Shown: piece after piece, positions 1 to 13,314 of the stretch
Layout: each line of letters begins with the position of its first letter
How positions within the stretch are numbered: the stretch's first letter is position 1
Origin: Oscheius onirici
Lineage: Eukaryota; Nematoda; Chromadorea; Rhabditida; Rhabditidae
Assembly (NCBI GenBank): GCA_932521025.1
Contig: OW051468.1
Span: 806,064 to 870,063, forward strand
Length of the DNA: 64,000 nt
Reading direction: 5' to 3'
Translations under genes and position numbers: made by a program
The notes under the pieces: generated by a model
Databases searched by the model: none
The model's input: only the letters and a program-made list of their open reading frames with translations
What the model was told of the DNA's origin: nothing

Positions 1-1450
1 TCATCCGGACAAAAAGGCACCGAGATTGTACTGAGAGCGGATTATTCTGGGAATTTTGAGGCAAACAGCCCAATTTTTGTCTGAAAAGAATGTTTTTCTG
101 CCTTTCAAAAGACGGTCGGGCCATCACGCGATATTTCACATATATGTTTACGAGACAAGAAGAGGGAAGACGTCTGACTCACACCAAGTCTCAATTAATT
201 GGCTTCCTGGTGGAAAAATGTCGAAGAAGTTCCTGTTCGAGGTGAGCCGGAGACTGAACGTTTTCAGAGTATTTTATAGATTTTTTGATGTTAAAGGGCA
301 AAATTTCCGTCTTCAGATGCCCGAAAGCTGAATATGACCAAATGACCACCGTCTGAAGCTGTTTCCTCTCAATTGGCCTCTTTTCCCGATTCAGATAGGT
401 CCAATTCTAGTTTCAAGTCACAAAAGGAAAAAAAATCACCGGCAAATTCCAATTGCAAAGCGAAAAGAGCTTTTTTCAGGTAAACTAAATTGACTAAATT
501 GCTCCAATTTCAGCAAAACCCGGTGAATTTCACCAATAAAATGAACAGTTCCAACTCTACAATCAAGGGTCTTTCCTGCACATTTTCTCCTCAAATTCTT
601 CTCCTTTTTCACTTCCTTCAGCATCTAACTTCCTCCACGCTTATCCAATTCCCCCACATATCAAACTTCCTCAAAATGCGAACCAGGAACCATCTTTTTG
701 CCCTTTTCGATTATTACGGTCCATACGTGACAGCTGCCTCTAGCCTTTCGAAAACTTTCGTCTTTCTTTCTAAACATACGACGGGATCAATTTACGCACA
801 GCGAGCGAATCGTCTTAGCGCGTGCGGGCGACAGGCTGTGCGTAAAGAAAAGCCAGTCCTCCAGGCGCGATTGATTTTATGGTGCGCTGACCGCTTAATA
901 TTGGCCTCTCCTTTGATCAGATAGCCCTTAGGAGCGAGTGCTAGCGGGAGCGCGTGATCGATTCCCGGCTGCACGAGGCTGGCCGAATCCGGAAATTTGC
1001 GCGCTTCGTCGACCCTCAGAACAAGAAAAAATTGAGAGAACGAGACAAATTTACTCGTGTATGTCAATACCCCGAATACAAATACAATTAAATTGAGAGT
1101 GTGGGAGGTGACACAACAAAAAGAGAGAGGGGAGAACAAATTACTTAACACTGTCTTTTTGTCGCATCTTCCGTCCGGCGGAAAGACACGTTTTTTGTGG
1201 TGATCATAATGTTTTTGTGTACATTTTCTAGGCGTTTTTCTATTTTTATATACATTTTTTGTGAGATGTTTAAGGGAGGGAGAGGGAATACACCGTAAAT
1301 AGAGGCACAGGGCTTGAGGGAGAGAATTGAAGACGGCTATGGAACCCAACCCGAGAGCTGCTAATGACAAAAACTGAACCGCAAGAGAAAAAGTTCGAAA
1401 CAAGTGCTTAGTGAAAGAAACCATTGAAGTCGGCTAAGCACAGGGGCAGT
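1..1450. other. AT-rich intergenic DNA, no recognised gene
   Basis: I see no gene here. The longest open frame is on the minus strand (about 792-1424), but its translation is low-complexity and matches no family I know. No exon pair with matching splice phases stands out. A moderately GC-rich patch lies at about 880-1020. Confidence 0.5.
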
Positions 1451-1468
1451 CTTAGCCAGGCCGGAGCT

Positions 1469-1658
1469 CCCATTTGGTCCACCGTATGACCGGGAGGAAT
1501 GGCACGCCTAATGACAGCCCGCTGTGACTTTTGCGACAGAAACGGTAACTTTTAGGAGCCCGGAGGAGAAAAAAGACGAATGGAGCGTCGAGCAGTACCG
1601 TAGGTCTTCCCATTTGGTCCACCGTATGACCGGAAATAGTACGGACCCTCGACGCTCC
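1469..1658. repeat. 25-bp direct repeat pair and an inverted repeat
   Basis: The 25-bp word starting CCCATTTGGTCCACCGTATG occurs perfectly at 1469-1493 and 1609-1633. An 11-bp inverted pair, GGAGCGTCGAG at 582-592 past base 1000 and CTCGACGCTCC at 1648-1658, encloses the second copy. The block could fold into a hairpin on either strand. I cannot assign it to an element family. Confidence 0.6.
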
Positions 1659-1697
1659 AATAGGTACTTGATTCTGAGAACTTGGAAATAGTAACAA

Positions 1698-2400
1698 CTA
1701 GCAAGCAGGGAGGAAGAATTGAAAAGGACTAGGGAAAACCCGAGAGAACCCACAAAAGTCCTTAGGACATTGAGCAAAAAGTGATGAAGGCGACCAGGAT
1801 GGCAGATGTGTAGAGGTCGAGAGGCACAAAGTTCTGATGGCTGCTGCTGCTGCTAGAGGCGAAGGATTGGGGCACTGTGCTTGAACATCTTCTGCTGCGG
1901 AGACAGAATTCGGAAGAAGTGGCTCGATCGAGGTTAGGCTTGAGACGAGGAGGGTGTTGTATGTACAGACAGCCACGTCATGGAATTCTGAAAAATTCGG
2001 GGTAAGTGAAGTTGAAAAATAACTGAAGGCTGAATAGAAACGAAACGTACCAGGTATCGTGGTAGCCCATCTTTTGCGGAAGCGGATCCGTTAGAGACAG
2101 GGAAATTGTGTGGCTCGAAGTTGATGATCCTGCAAAAATACAGATTAGGACTCTATTTCGAAACTTTTGCGAAAAGCAGCTGTGGAAACATGATGCAAGG
2201 CCAAAATTGCTGCTAAACTCACGATTTGTAAGCGGTCCTGGTGGCTTAAGTAGGTAGAGAATACGAAAGAATACAGGAGACCGTGTAATGTGTGTATGGA
2301 GCCAGATGGGTTCAGGCGGCTGGCCACGAGGGCCCTCACGCCGTGAGAAAGACACCGAAGATTGGCGTACCAACAATTCCTGCCTAGCAGCTTATATACT
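1698..2400 (-). other. Candidate spliced minus-strand transcript (weak)
   Basis: On the minus strand a TATATAAG-like box lies at about 2390, next to a GC-rich patch (about 2400-2480). Downstream are two plausible GT-AG introns: one from just after 2220 to about 2135, ending in TATTTTTGCAG, and one from about 2052 to 1988, ending in ATTTTTCAG. The middle segment has one open frame, but no frame stays open from an ATG through all three segments. A non-coding RNA, the end of a longer gene or chance are all possible. This call rests only on splice-site-like strings and the TATA-like box. Confidence 0.2.
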
Positions 2401-2479
2401 CCCAGGGGCGGAGCTCCGCTTTGACGACCGCTCGCGTCCGACTAGCGCACGGATACCGCGGCCCGGGCGGGCTGATTCA

Positions 2480-5400
2480 CTGCCGGCGATTCCTCTAGCA
2501 CCTAAAATTGAATGTATGAGGTTTTTATGGGAGAAAAGGTAAGAAAAGATGCATAAGAAACATCAAAACAGGTCGGATGAGCCAAAAATGCTTGAGAAAC
2601 ATCAAAATCTTGCTTTTTTTTTTGTCAACGAACTGGTTTCAATCTTCAGCTGAACGCCTCAGCTAGCTAAATTACTCGAATTATGGTGAAAAACACATTT
2701 TTAGACGTCTACATCGAAAAAGTCCATAAACAAAGGACAAAGTTCCATAATGACGCTGTTTACAACATTTCCATGAGCCCTATGATGGTAATAGCAAATA
2801 TTTCTGTCCGAAACATGACTCAGCAAGCTTTTTATAGAACTGAAATGAGAAAAAATGCGGAAAGAACGACGTGGAAAGAGAAAATGGATTTTTCCAGAAT
2901 GTTCTTTCGAAAACGCGCCAATTCAAACAGTGAAACATTCGAAGATTCCTTCGGTTTTTGGTCATGAAAAAAGCTTCAATCTTATCGTAAAAAAAGCCGG
3001 TTCTAATTAACACAATTAGCAGCCATAATTACAGCGGGCTTGTTGTCTAGATGCAATCGGACGGGCTGACCTTGTCCAGAGCCGTTAGTGTCTTGTTCAT
3101 TAGGGATTAACGCCTTTCTCAATGTTGCCAAGCGATCCAAGATCAACTTTTTGATTAAAAACAAAGGAGAAGGCCAATTGGATCGTGGGAAGCAACTATT
3201 TTTCTCAAGGAACGCGTTCAAAGCCCAGTTTTGATAGAGCTCTCGTTTTTGGCCTCGAAAATTGGGGGAAATATTTACTTTGGAGGCTCCACGAGTTCGT
3301 TGGGTCAACAGAAACCTCCTACATCGAAATTTTTGATCTTTTCAGCTCGTTTTTCGGGAATCATCTTCCACATTCTATAGCTCTACGCAATCGCTTCGAA
3401 ATGGCCAGCCGTTTCGAAGGTTTGCGTGCTATCTGTCAGCGAAACATTCGGAAAATTTCGAACGAAGGGCCGCCGCCACGATTATCGCACCACATCGTTT
3501 CGAAACAATACGTACGGGTCCGCCAATGGCTCACTTTTTGCGTCAGCCTGACGACTTTTCGCAAATATTCGAATAGCGTTTTGCAGGGGCTTTCTTGCTC
3601 AATCGAAAGGGAGCGTTAAAAGTAGGAAATCTAGAAAAACTGAGGGGAAAATAGGAGCAAAAATCCAAAATGGGAATAATGAAATTCAAATGCGCGGCAA
3701 TGTTTGACCAATCAAATTGGCGGGATTTTGGATACACTTTTATTAATTTGTTCCGTTTTTCTTCCCAATTTTCCCGTATTTTTTCCTATTTTCATCAACA
3801 AACAAGTTTACAACTCTTTCTGTCCCAGTTTCTGGCCATTTCCATACGAAAACCGCCACAAATGGCCCGATTTACGACTGCGAGAAGGAGGTTGTTTGGT
3901 CTAAGAGGCGCTCTGTACAAGTTCCACTAAGGGATCAAGAATTTGTCTATTTTTCTCAATCTCTGGTCGGTTCCTTATCGGTGAGTACTACGCAATCGAG
4001 CTCTGACTCTTTGCCTCTCTATAATTTTCAGAGGGACGACTGCAGAGATAATTATGCCTCTGTTCTTTGTTCCTCTCTCGGTCAGTGCATTTTTCGAGAG
4101 AAAAATGCTCGCTGTAAACATCTTATCGGATGGACCGGGAAACATGTGACCGGGGTCGAGAGGGAAAAAAGTTGTGGGCGAGAAGAAAAATTGCTTGGGG
4201 ACTACATAACAGGATGCTGGTAATGAGAGTGAGAGAGTCAGGAAGAGCCAATTTCCTGTGGATTCTGTGAGCTTTTGACTCTCTTCCTGTTAATGATCGT
4301 GACTCACTGTTCCTGTTTCTCTGATCCTCTGAACCAGACTATCAGTCCCTGTCTTTCTTCCAGTTCAGTTCCTAACTCTTGACTCTCTCCTATACTGTCT
4401 GTCCCTCTGTCCATTGACCAGAGTCAGTTGTTCTCTACCCACACGGGACCAATGAGTAGTGACGTAACAACAGTGGGGGTACACTCACACCAAGGAGTGG
4501 TCCGCTGTTGACCCAAAGTAGACAATGACAGGTGCCACTGACCGTCCGACCACCTGGTCCATCTGGAGGGAGACAGATGGTTCCGTGTCATGGTCGAAGG
4601 CACGATTAACGTCACACCTTCTTATGTACAATTATTTCGGCTTGAAGGCCTTTCAAAAGACGATTCAAATTTTAAACTTTCCGTCTTTTGTGACGAACAA
4701 AAGAGAGGCGCAGGCAGCGGCGTAGAGGGTCAATCTGTCCGGGACAGGGGGCGCCAGGTCATTGTGTTTTCTTTAACTGATCTTCGCCTTCTCTCTCTCT
4801 GTTCCCCAAATTTCTGTCTTGTACTCTCTCTGTTCTTTATGACTCACAGAGTGTGGGTGAATGAAACGGCATAAATTCCATAATCCTCTTAAGAATGCCA
4901 AGAAAATATGCCAAGCGTGGGTAATCCGTCTTTAGTTTATCCTGGGTTGCTATGAGAGACGGAAAAAGTGTTGTTAGGGAATTTCGAAGAGAGAGTTTGA
5001 AAGAAACGGGGGAAACCCTGGTCAAGGTCTTTGGAACTAGATCAGGGACAGGGACAGGGACAGAGAGTCACGGTACTTTTCTGATCCAGAATCACCAAAA
5101 AAGGTGACTCCTTTGTGTCTCTTTTTTTTCCTCTCGTGTACCTTAGTTCCTTATCACGGCCCGGTGACTGATAAAAGCATACACAAACCCCCCTTCCATG
5201 AAAAAAATAGAATACGAGCCAAACAACGCCGAAATTTGAACAGAGTACTATGAACCTGATCCGATTTATTTTTTATGTCTCGTCAGAGAGGGAACAAGTT
5301 CGTCATACAACCGGCTAGTGCTTTTTGCTGGTCTCTCTCACACATACAGGGAACACAATTGTTTGGATCTCTGTGTTTTGAGGGACGAGAAATAATGAGG

Positions 5401-6000
5401 TCACGATTCAGAGTTTGCGAAAACATTGTCTCTCTGACAGTGTCCTGTCCTTGTCCGGCTGTCTGCAATTACCTTGTCTCTCTCAGTCGGCTCAAGGACT
5501 ATTTTTCGGACACGCGACTGACCCCAGTCGTGGGAATATTCATCGAGAGAGGATTTTTTTTCTAGCCACCTATCTGATGAACCTGGCACCACCAGCAGAA
5601 AGAAAAACATCCACGAGAATGCTGATACAGCGATCAAATTAGATAAGCCGGCGAAGCCATAGCATTTCTGGAAACAGGTGCTATTCTCAGAAGTTCGTTC
5701 TTTTTTGCGTCAGTCCAGTCGACTGCAATTGGCATATGATGAAAGAACGCATTAGTCACAGATCGGAGGCTCTCTTTCTACTTGGTTTGCTCTTTTATTC
5801 GGATTAGAAAACGTCGGGACGGAGAGAGACATGAATCTCTAGACTGAATTCAAATCGGTCACGAAAAGTGTATGGATTGTAAAAAAAGGTTTAAAAATTT
5901 GCCAGGAACCGAAGAATCAATAGGAATAGCAAAAAGATGCTTGGAATTCAAATCGGGGAGCGGAAGCCGGCCTACGCGGGAAATCTGAAATTCAAAAACT
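2480..6000. other. Intergenic DNA without recognised genes
   Basis: Open frames of 80-144 codons occur, such as 2683-2967 and 3185-3619 on the plus strand. Their translations match nothing I recognise, and they lack supporting splice sites or family motifs. A short (GGGACA)n run lies near 5044-5065. Confidence 0.5.
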
Positions 6001-6220
6001 GTCTGAATGACTCTCTGTCTCTCTCCCTCAGTCTCTTTGCCTCTCTGTCTCTCTGTCCCTCTGTCTCTCTGACTCTCTCTGTCTCTCTGACTCTCTAAGT
6101 ATCTTTCTCTCTGACTCTTTGATCCTCTGTATTTTTTTGACTCTCTGTCTCTCTCCATCTGTCTCTTTGTCTTTCTGTCTTTCTGTCCCTCAGTCTCTTC
6201 CAGTCTCCCAACCTCCTCTA
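6001..6220. repeat. GACTCTCTGTCTCTCT microsatellite array
   Basis: Imperfect tandem copies of 8-bp units GACTCTCT, GTCTCTCT and GTCCCTCT in the pyrimidine-rich orientation. It is the first of many such arrays in the window. Confidence 0.85.
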
Positions 6221-6702
6221 TTTGCAGAAGCTATAGCCACAGGCAATTTTTGCAGCCATTCCGATGTTCCTTGTTTCAGGCTCCCATTGTTCTCATTGTG
6301 TTCACCAAAAGACAAAGCTTGGCCCTTTTTCTGTTCAATCTGATCCCATCAAAAATTCTAGTCATATCTTGATTAAGCGCCGCGATTAAGCAAGCTGCCA
6401 CTTATTCCGGCATTGACGCAATAGTATGGAGGTCTTCTTCTGCGTCTTCCTGTTGATCAGGGAGTTTTCTCGATGAGGGATGCCTTCTCGTAGTAAAGTG
6501 GTTCGAAAAAAGACGTGCAAACAGTTGGAAGGTCAACAACAAATGTGGGGGGGAAAGAGGCTGAAAAACAAAAAGAAAATTGGTGATCGGTCGGGCTGAT
6601 AAAAGGAGTGCAAGAGCCTCCAGAACAACTTTGTGAACAGTAACAAAACATGCTGAAAAACTCTGTAAGCTCATCACAAATTTCATTTGGGATTGCGACC
6701 TT

Positions 6703-6772
6703 GACCGGATGGCCGAGTGGTGCGCATGGCGGACTGACAAGAAATTTTTCGGGGGTTCGAATCCATTGATTC
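6703..6772 (+). pseudogene. tRNA-like remnant (Ser/Leu type)
   Basis: It has an A-box-like GGCCGAGTGG and a B-box-like GGGTTCGAATCC at tRNA spacing. The acceptor and anticodon stems do not pair. It is therefore a decayed tRNA or a tRNA-derived SINE head, not a working gene. Confidence 0.35.
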
Positions 6773-7311
6773 AAGTTTTCTTTCACTTTTTCTTTTCCAA
6801 CCTTTTTCAGTCTTTCTTTACTTCCTGCGACTATTCTTATACTGTCACGAGTTGCCCTCTGTTGTCGATAAGTTCCTCTCGGGGGGCCTCGTGCTGCTAT
6901 CAACACAAACCGTAATGTTCTATGACATCACGTGTCCTACCTCTCTCTCGCTCTCTCTCACTACGTGTGGGAGTCCACATTACAGCTTCTCCGAGCTGCT
7001 CTCCGAGTCAAGAGGGACCAGCCAGAAAACTGAATTTTTCAGGGCGAACAACAAATTTTCCATGCCAAGACAAAAAATCACATATTCACTACCAAAAATG
7101 CTCTGGAAGTTCGTGTCAATTTGCAGTACTCCCCCGCCATCCACGCTTCTTCTGCTAACAGTGTCTCGAAATAGGTGACTAACAGCAGCCTTTTTCGGAG
7201 GTTACACAGCTGTGCTGACAAGCTCTGTGCGGATTTGGATTGGATTGTGAAATACAGAGATAGAAAGAGGTCGCCTGACTCATTACACAACAGAAAAACA
7301 AAGCTTTTGCA

Positions 7312-7323
7312 GGGGGGGGGGGG
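7312..7323. repeat. Homopolymer G12 tract
   Basis: Twelve consecutive G on the plus strand. Similar G or C runs occur at 24141-24157, 29962-29974 and 48536-48546, the last two at ends of foldback elements. Confidence 0.9.
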
Positions 7324-7670
7324 CCTGGACTGTAGTCCAGATCTTTCCGAGGGGGTCTATGAGTCACGAGATGGGACTGTAAAGACCGACATCAAACAGC
7401 CCACGGGCCTGTTGTTTTTGTTTGCTAAGGAGCAAGACATCAGACATTGAGAAGGGTGCGTCTGGGCTTTGATTAGGAGAGAAACAGACAGTGGAACAGA
7501 GGTACAACCTGAGAATCTGACAAGGAAAGTGTTCGAAAATAAGCCGGTCAATCACTTTCGCCACAGAAATCAGTATTTTTTTTCTGATTCCGGTGATCCA
7601 TTTCAAATTTCCTGCGCTGTCGGTTTACGCCTTGTGTTCTTCATTGTTCTCTGAACCTCAAGGCAACAAG

Positions 7671-7739
7671 AAGGAGATGGCCGAGTGGTGAAGATGGCAG
7701 CTTCTGAACAGCAGGTCGTTGCTTCGAATCCTATCAACT
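7671..7739 (+). pseudogene. tRNA-Ser(TGA)-like remnant
   Basis: GGCCGAGTGGT resembles the D-arm of serine tRNA, and TTCGAATCC resembles the B box. A 7-nt loop with TGA at the anticodon position is closed by a stem with one mismatch. The T-stem and acceptor stem do not pair and no long variable arm is present. This looks like a degenerate copy. Confidence 0.35.
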
Positions 7740-10700
7740 ATTTTTTCTTTTGCTTTTGATGGACAACCGCACGTTCTCGCGTTTTTCATTTGTTTTTTGC
7801 AATTTCCGTCATGAAAATCTTTTATAAACACTAACGATAAATTCTAAGAGTCAGAGAGTCTGAGAGACACAGACAGTTTCACTTCCGGAAGAAACAGTCC
7901 TGATCTCTGAACTGTTTACAACATATATAAAAAGACGCGCCCCGGTCACGTTTCTTTTCACTTTCCGATTTCGGCAAACCAGTTTTCTTGATTCAGTGAT
8001 CTCACAGAAAAGAAGAGGGATCTTCTCTTTTTCCTCGCTCCATGACATGCGATCATTCAAGTTGAATGCAATTACCATTCCAATTGGCTACCATCTGTCA
8101 AGAGAGAATTGGTTCCGCTCTGTTCTCTCCTAACACACAGTTCAATGTTCAGCCCGTTGCAGAGGGGAAAGAGAGCTAGTTTCATCATAATCACGGCTCT
8201 TTACCCTCTCTTCCGTCGTGACTAGGTCCGTCGGGGCAAATTGAGTCATAAAGGATCGCACAGATAGCATAGATGGTTCCTATAAAACTGAAAGAGACCG
8301 ACTTGGGTTTCTTTTTCGAAGATTCTTTTTAAAGATTTTTGGCAAAGCGGGGGAGAACTGATGTCCCTGTACTGGTTCACTTCCTGGTCAAACCTTCTGC
8401 AGAATTCAGAACATGTGATCACGGATTGAATACATTTGAATAGTTCAGGTCATTGGTTTGCAAACCGCAGGCAAGAAAATCAGCTGATGTGGTTCATGCT
8501 GTCAAAAGACCATAGAGTTCGAGACTCTGACTCTCTGTCCCTCTGTCTTCCTAAATTCCATACCAGAACCGTTGTTTTTGTCGTCAAAATTTCAGAGTCT
8601 GTCTCCCTTCCACCCGCTGTCCAAAGTCCCAAAAAATCTATTTTAATCCATCCCGGATGTTCAACAATAACATCATAATGACGATTGTGTCTGTCGAAGG
8701 CACTGTTTAGCCTGCAATCATTGAACACTCGACGGAAGTAATTGTCGAGTTCAGGGACCATTTCTCAAGATGTCTCTCATTTCCGCGTCTCGAAGAACTG
8801 ACATCCTGTCCAGATGAGAAATCTGATAACTTCTGGCCAATTAGGCGTGCAGCAAGTTGAGGTAATTACTGCCGGACAGCTTAATGAGCGCAGCAGGGGT
8901 CTGGAAAAGAGGCTTTGGTGCAAAAAGGGAATGGGGGACCAGAGGGAGCAGTCAGGTCTAAAAACAAAGAGATCTGCTTAAAAATCCGTCTGTTTTTGTT
9001 ATTCATCCTCTGAACTTTGGTCACAGACTGTACGAAGCCGGTACACATGTTCTTCTGTGTCTGTTTGACCATCTGTTTCTGTTTTTGGGGACCACGAGGA
9101 TGACAGATTATCTATGGGAAAACTCAAAAATTCAAAGGGGATCCGGTCTCTGTGACGACGACGGAGAGACACCGCGTGACTGATACCATCTGTGTGGAAG
9201 CAAGCCAGCTGCTGCTGCACTTGTGAAACTTGGAAAGTGGCCCAGATTTCTGGGACAGGAGACGGTTATCAGTTGAGAGAATCAGAGAGTATGGGGCAGC
9301 CAAAAACAGAAACAGATTGTCAAAGAGACGCAGAAGAAGAACATGTGTACCAGCTTCGTACCGTCTCCGACTGATGTTCAGGGAATGCATAACAAAAATA
9401 GGAAAAAATGATCAGAGGACACTTTTTAGTAGAGGGACCAAAACTTAATATTTAGGGCAGAGTTTGCTGTTCGACTGTAGGTACCTGAAACCCTACAATA
9501 AGTTGCTGTTGAGCTGAAATCTCGGGCTCTGGATCAGACGCAAAAACGCGCCGCTGGCAATCATTAAATTCTTTCATGGATATCCTCTGTCCTGGAAAGT
9601 TTTCCCATCATTTTTATCACTCGAAAAGCTTTGAAATGACACCGAACAAGCCATAAAAACTTCGAGGTTCTAGATGCAAGCGGAAGCACAAACATGGTAC
9701 TGTTGCTCATAAATCAAACAAACTTGGGCAGCAGTTTTTCAAACTGATGTTTTGACAGTTGTTGAAATGTTCCATTTTCGCAATAATTAATAATTACTGA
9801 ACCAGAGAATAAATTGGATGTTTTTCTAGTTCCATAGGGACACGCAACGGTTCAAAAGGAAAACTGTTTTGGATAATAATTGGACGAGAGAAGATATTTG
9901 GGGAGACGAGACAACAGTCAACAGTCTGGCCTGGGGACAGGGACAGGGACAGCTCAACGATTTTCCGTACTCTGGTCCACAAATTTATTCTCTTGATTAT
10001 TACCCGCAAATATTTGATGTCTACACACGCACCAAGTCCACGTGCCTAGTTTTCTCTACGTTCCAGAGGGACCAAATCCCTGTTGAACGGAGCCTCTTCA
10101 TCTCATTGCGACAAGTAACACAATCGGATGCTCTCTTCCATATGAGCAGCTGATGTGTAATCTAATAAAGGAGGCAGCACTCGGACTCATATTGCCTGAT
10201 TACCGAGAACTGGATAACGTTGAGCCAGGTGCTTTCTGTTAAGAAATTAAGCTGTGAAAAAGGTCTGTTTCTGAAAAAACGGACCGAGGCCGTAGAGACG
10301 AGGCAGAGAAGACAAGCCAAGAGACAGAGAAATGAAAAACAATTAGACAGAAAGTTACTGCAAGTGGATCTACGAAGAAAACCAGTTCAAGATTGAATTT
10401 CAGGCCGTCTTTTTTTGATTTCAGGCCGGTTGGTTATCTATCTCTCGGTTACATTCTATCCGGGCTCGAACTAGTTCTTGCCGGTTTTGCGATTACTTTT
10501 GAAGGAAATGACCTAGAGGGCTGTTTCAAAAAAGTGAAGAACGGGCAAAATTAATTCTTTCTGATGCTGTATAGAGATCAGAGGTCGTAAGCCAAAAAAT
10601 TTTGAGGAACAGTCGAAAAGGTGAAATTTAGAACGCACAATATCAATAAAAATCTGGGAAGCACACATCCCATATGTTTTTTTAATTTTTTTGAAGAAAT

Positions 10701-11390
10701 CGCCCGATTGCATTTGAAAGAGCGTAATCTGGGCTACAAAATGATGTATGGAACGAGGAAGGCGCAATGGAAAATTTTCGAGAAACGTGCCTCTGAAGTT
10801 CGGACCATATCTGACGCGCACTCGTTTTGTAGAAGAAGCTACAGACACAGCGACGTCTTCAGGTCTAGAATATTCAGGTGATCTCCAGCTCTAAAAGATG
10901 TTCCGTGCCTCAGATTCTTCCTCGGACGAACAATCTCTCTCTACCATTTACCTTTGCGCCTTTGACCATTTTCCGGCCGGTTAGCTCCAGGTGTGTCTTA
11001 CTGTGCCCCTTGACCCCTCTTCTTGACATCCGGCCACACCTCGACAATAGTATAATGACCGCGTCTCGTCTAAACCTTCCGGGAGAGCCAATTAAATGAC
11101 CCTTCAGTTATTTGCCCAGTTTCAAATTCAGTCTTCTTCTCTGCCAAAAATGGCTCTAGTATACTAACGTGATTCAATTGTAACGCCTTCCCCGAACGTG
11201 TGCTTGGAAGACAGCTGATAGTTGAGGGCTAGTCTCTTTGTCTTGGAATGGCTCTGACCCTTTGGCTTTAAAAGGAGTGGCTAACAGCTGCTCCTGCCGC
11301 TTTGAGCACCAGTTCTAGCTATTTAGGCTATTGTTCTACACCTCCATAAAGTCGTGATTCTGGAACGTCATAAACAGAGACAAACTACCC
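7740..11390. other. Intergenic DNA without recognised genes
   Basis: Only short open frames with unrecognised translations are present. Scattered GACTCTCTGT units and a short GGGACA run (about 9937-9950) occur. I see no paired exons or RNA genes. Confidence 0.5.
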
Positions 11391-11395
11391 TAAAA

Positions 11396-11610
11396 CCTCT
11401 ATTTAGAAGCCTAAGACATGTGCAATTACGTATTTACGTTTTTCAGGGTCAAGATGATATTTTTTGGCTTTTTGGTGTTCTGCAAAGTTGTAGAAGACGT
11501 CAGGGACTACAACTTTGCAGAATATCGCAAAGTCAGAAAATGACGTCTTGACCCCAAAATACGGGAATACGTAATTGCGCATCTTACGTAAAGGGGGCTT
11601 CTAATAGAGG
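11396..11610. repeat. Foldback (palindromic) element with CTACAACTTTGCAGAA core
   Basis: Its arms are complementary. The left arm reads CCTCTATTTAGAAGCC, then GCAATTACGTATT, then GGGTCAAGA; the right arm carries their reverse complements. The centre holds TTCTGCAAAGTTGTAG and CTACAACTTTGCAGAA. The same core recurs in foldbacks near 12.5, 24.1, 24.2, 29.7 and 48.7 kb. Confidence 0.75.
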
Positions 11611-12346
11611 TTGTAGGGAATTACGCATCGTTCCTAATGAAGACCATGACTCTTCCCTGTTAATCCTCCTAATGGCTCATGTCTCTCGCTCTGGACTTCT
11701 CAAGGGGTCTTGACTATTCTGTGTCCCTCTCAAGAGTATCCAATCTTAGCCGTCAACAGAAGCCGTTATTCTTCCGCCCGACAAATTTTTCCGGCGACTC
11801 TCTATCCGAGAAAAATGCGATTACTCTCCGGGTATTCTGGAGCCGCTGGATGAAGTTAACGCGTGAAGGAGAGAAGATCACGGACTCAAAGGGCCGTTCA
11901 AAACGAGAAGCTTCTTTGAATTTTTGAGTAGACTCCTGACTCTCTGTCTCTGTGTCCCTCTGACTCTCTTACTCTTTACTTAGACTCTCTCTGCCCCTGT
12001 TGTGATCCGGTGTCCACTTCACAGTCTAATTTCGCATGCATGTACCTCAATAGTCGTCCCAGTTGCGCATTGATGAGTGCTAATTTCATTAATGGTCTTC
12101 ACGGAAACCCCCCTCTTTCTTGAACCCTGAATCTGTCTCTCAGAGTTGAATTTAGTCAGAAAATATATTCTTCTCTTCCGTAACCAATGTCCACTCCTGA
12201 TTAGCGGCTATTAGGACTGGTCCTTTGTCGAGCGGCAATGACTAATTTCCTAGATTTGCTGCCCGATTGCCCCATTCTGGAGTTCATCTGAACTGTGAGT
12301 TTATTTTTCAAAAGTTTGGCATTTGAAAAGAAAAGCAAAAAAAGTT

Positions 12347-12418
12347 CTCCCCGGCCGGGAATTGAACCCGGGTCTCGCATGTGACAGACGCGGATACTCA
12401 CCACTATACTACCGAGGA
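12347..12418 (-). tRNA. tRNA-Asp (GTC)
   Basis: The minus-strand sequence forms a complete 72-nt tRNA. The acceptor stem TCCTCGG pairs with the 3' arm CCGGGGA, with discriminator G. The D-arm is followed by an anticodon loop containing GTC, and the T-arm has loop TTCAATT closed by G-C pairs. It decodes aspartate codons. No CCA is encoded, as is normal in eukaryotes, and there is no intron. It stands alone in gene-poor DNA. Confidence 0.93.
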
Positions 12419-12537
12419 CACGATGTAGATAAGACTCCTTTTGACCACAAACGTCTTGGCACGTTTATCATTAGGACTTCTCTATTATTTTTCTCTTGAC
12501 CTCTATCGGGTACGTGATTACTTTTTTCGCTTTGACA

Positions 12538-12584
12538 TGTTCTACAAACTTGTAGAACAGATCAGCTACAACTCTTCAGAACAA
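12538..12584. repeat. Small foldback, GTTCTACAA...TTGTAGAAC core
   Basis: A short inverted repeat with the same AGTTGTAG/CTACAACT core as the larger foldbacks. It is probably a decayed or minimal copy. Confidence 0.5.
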
Positions 12585-13314
12585 TTCTAAGCCTAGAAAT
12601 GGCTTCTTGTACTAAAAAAACTGACTTCCACTAGTTTACTACCAATTACTACCAAACCCTCTCTGTGGCTGCCCAAACCTCCTCTCTTTATCCCCCGCTA
12701 ATCCATGTTGACCCTATTGTCGTCTTCATTCTGTCGCTCTCTGCCCAGAGGCGATGGGATTGCGGCGTTTTGACAGTCGATCCATCTGTTCAGTGTGCCC
12801 CATCCAGATAACCATCTTGTCAAGCAGGCTTACGATCTGTTTATCATCACTCTCTGTCTCTGTGATTCTTAGACTCTCTGACTCTCTGTCTCTCTGTTCT
12901 GTTCTCTTTTTTTACGACCGGTCACTTGATTAAAGTCGTGAATTTTTGAACGGCTTTTATTAATTAAGACTTCGAGTTCCTTCTGCTTTCATTACCATAA
13001 GTCACCCGTTCGCGACGTTTTTCAAGGTTATATAAGGCGACGAATTCAAATTTTCGCACCAACAGCTGGTGGTTTTTCATTAATGCAATCCAGTAAGCGG
13101 TCCCTTCTGTATCAGTGGCCAAAATCTTGATATATAGTCACCTGGCCGTTTATGTTCTTGTTTGTCGCTAATTATCTCAAGTTGACCGCTCCCATGCGCT
13201 GTCTCTCCGCAACAATGTGTTATGGAACAGTATCCCGAATTCTCAGGATAGTTAACCTGGAATTTGGAAATTTTATGGGGTAGTCGATTCAGTATACAGT
13301 ATGTCGATATGTAT

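Noticed and set aside
880-1020. Possible structured RNA (B-box-like TGATCGATTCCCGG)
   Set aside because: No matching acceptor, anticodon arm or snRNA signature could be found.
792-1424. 210-codon minus-strand open frame
   Set aside because: Its composition is non-protein-like, with no family match and no acceptor near the start.
3185-3619. 144-codon plus-strand frame
   Set aside because: No family signature or supporting splice sites; length alone is not convincing in this DNA.
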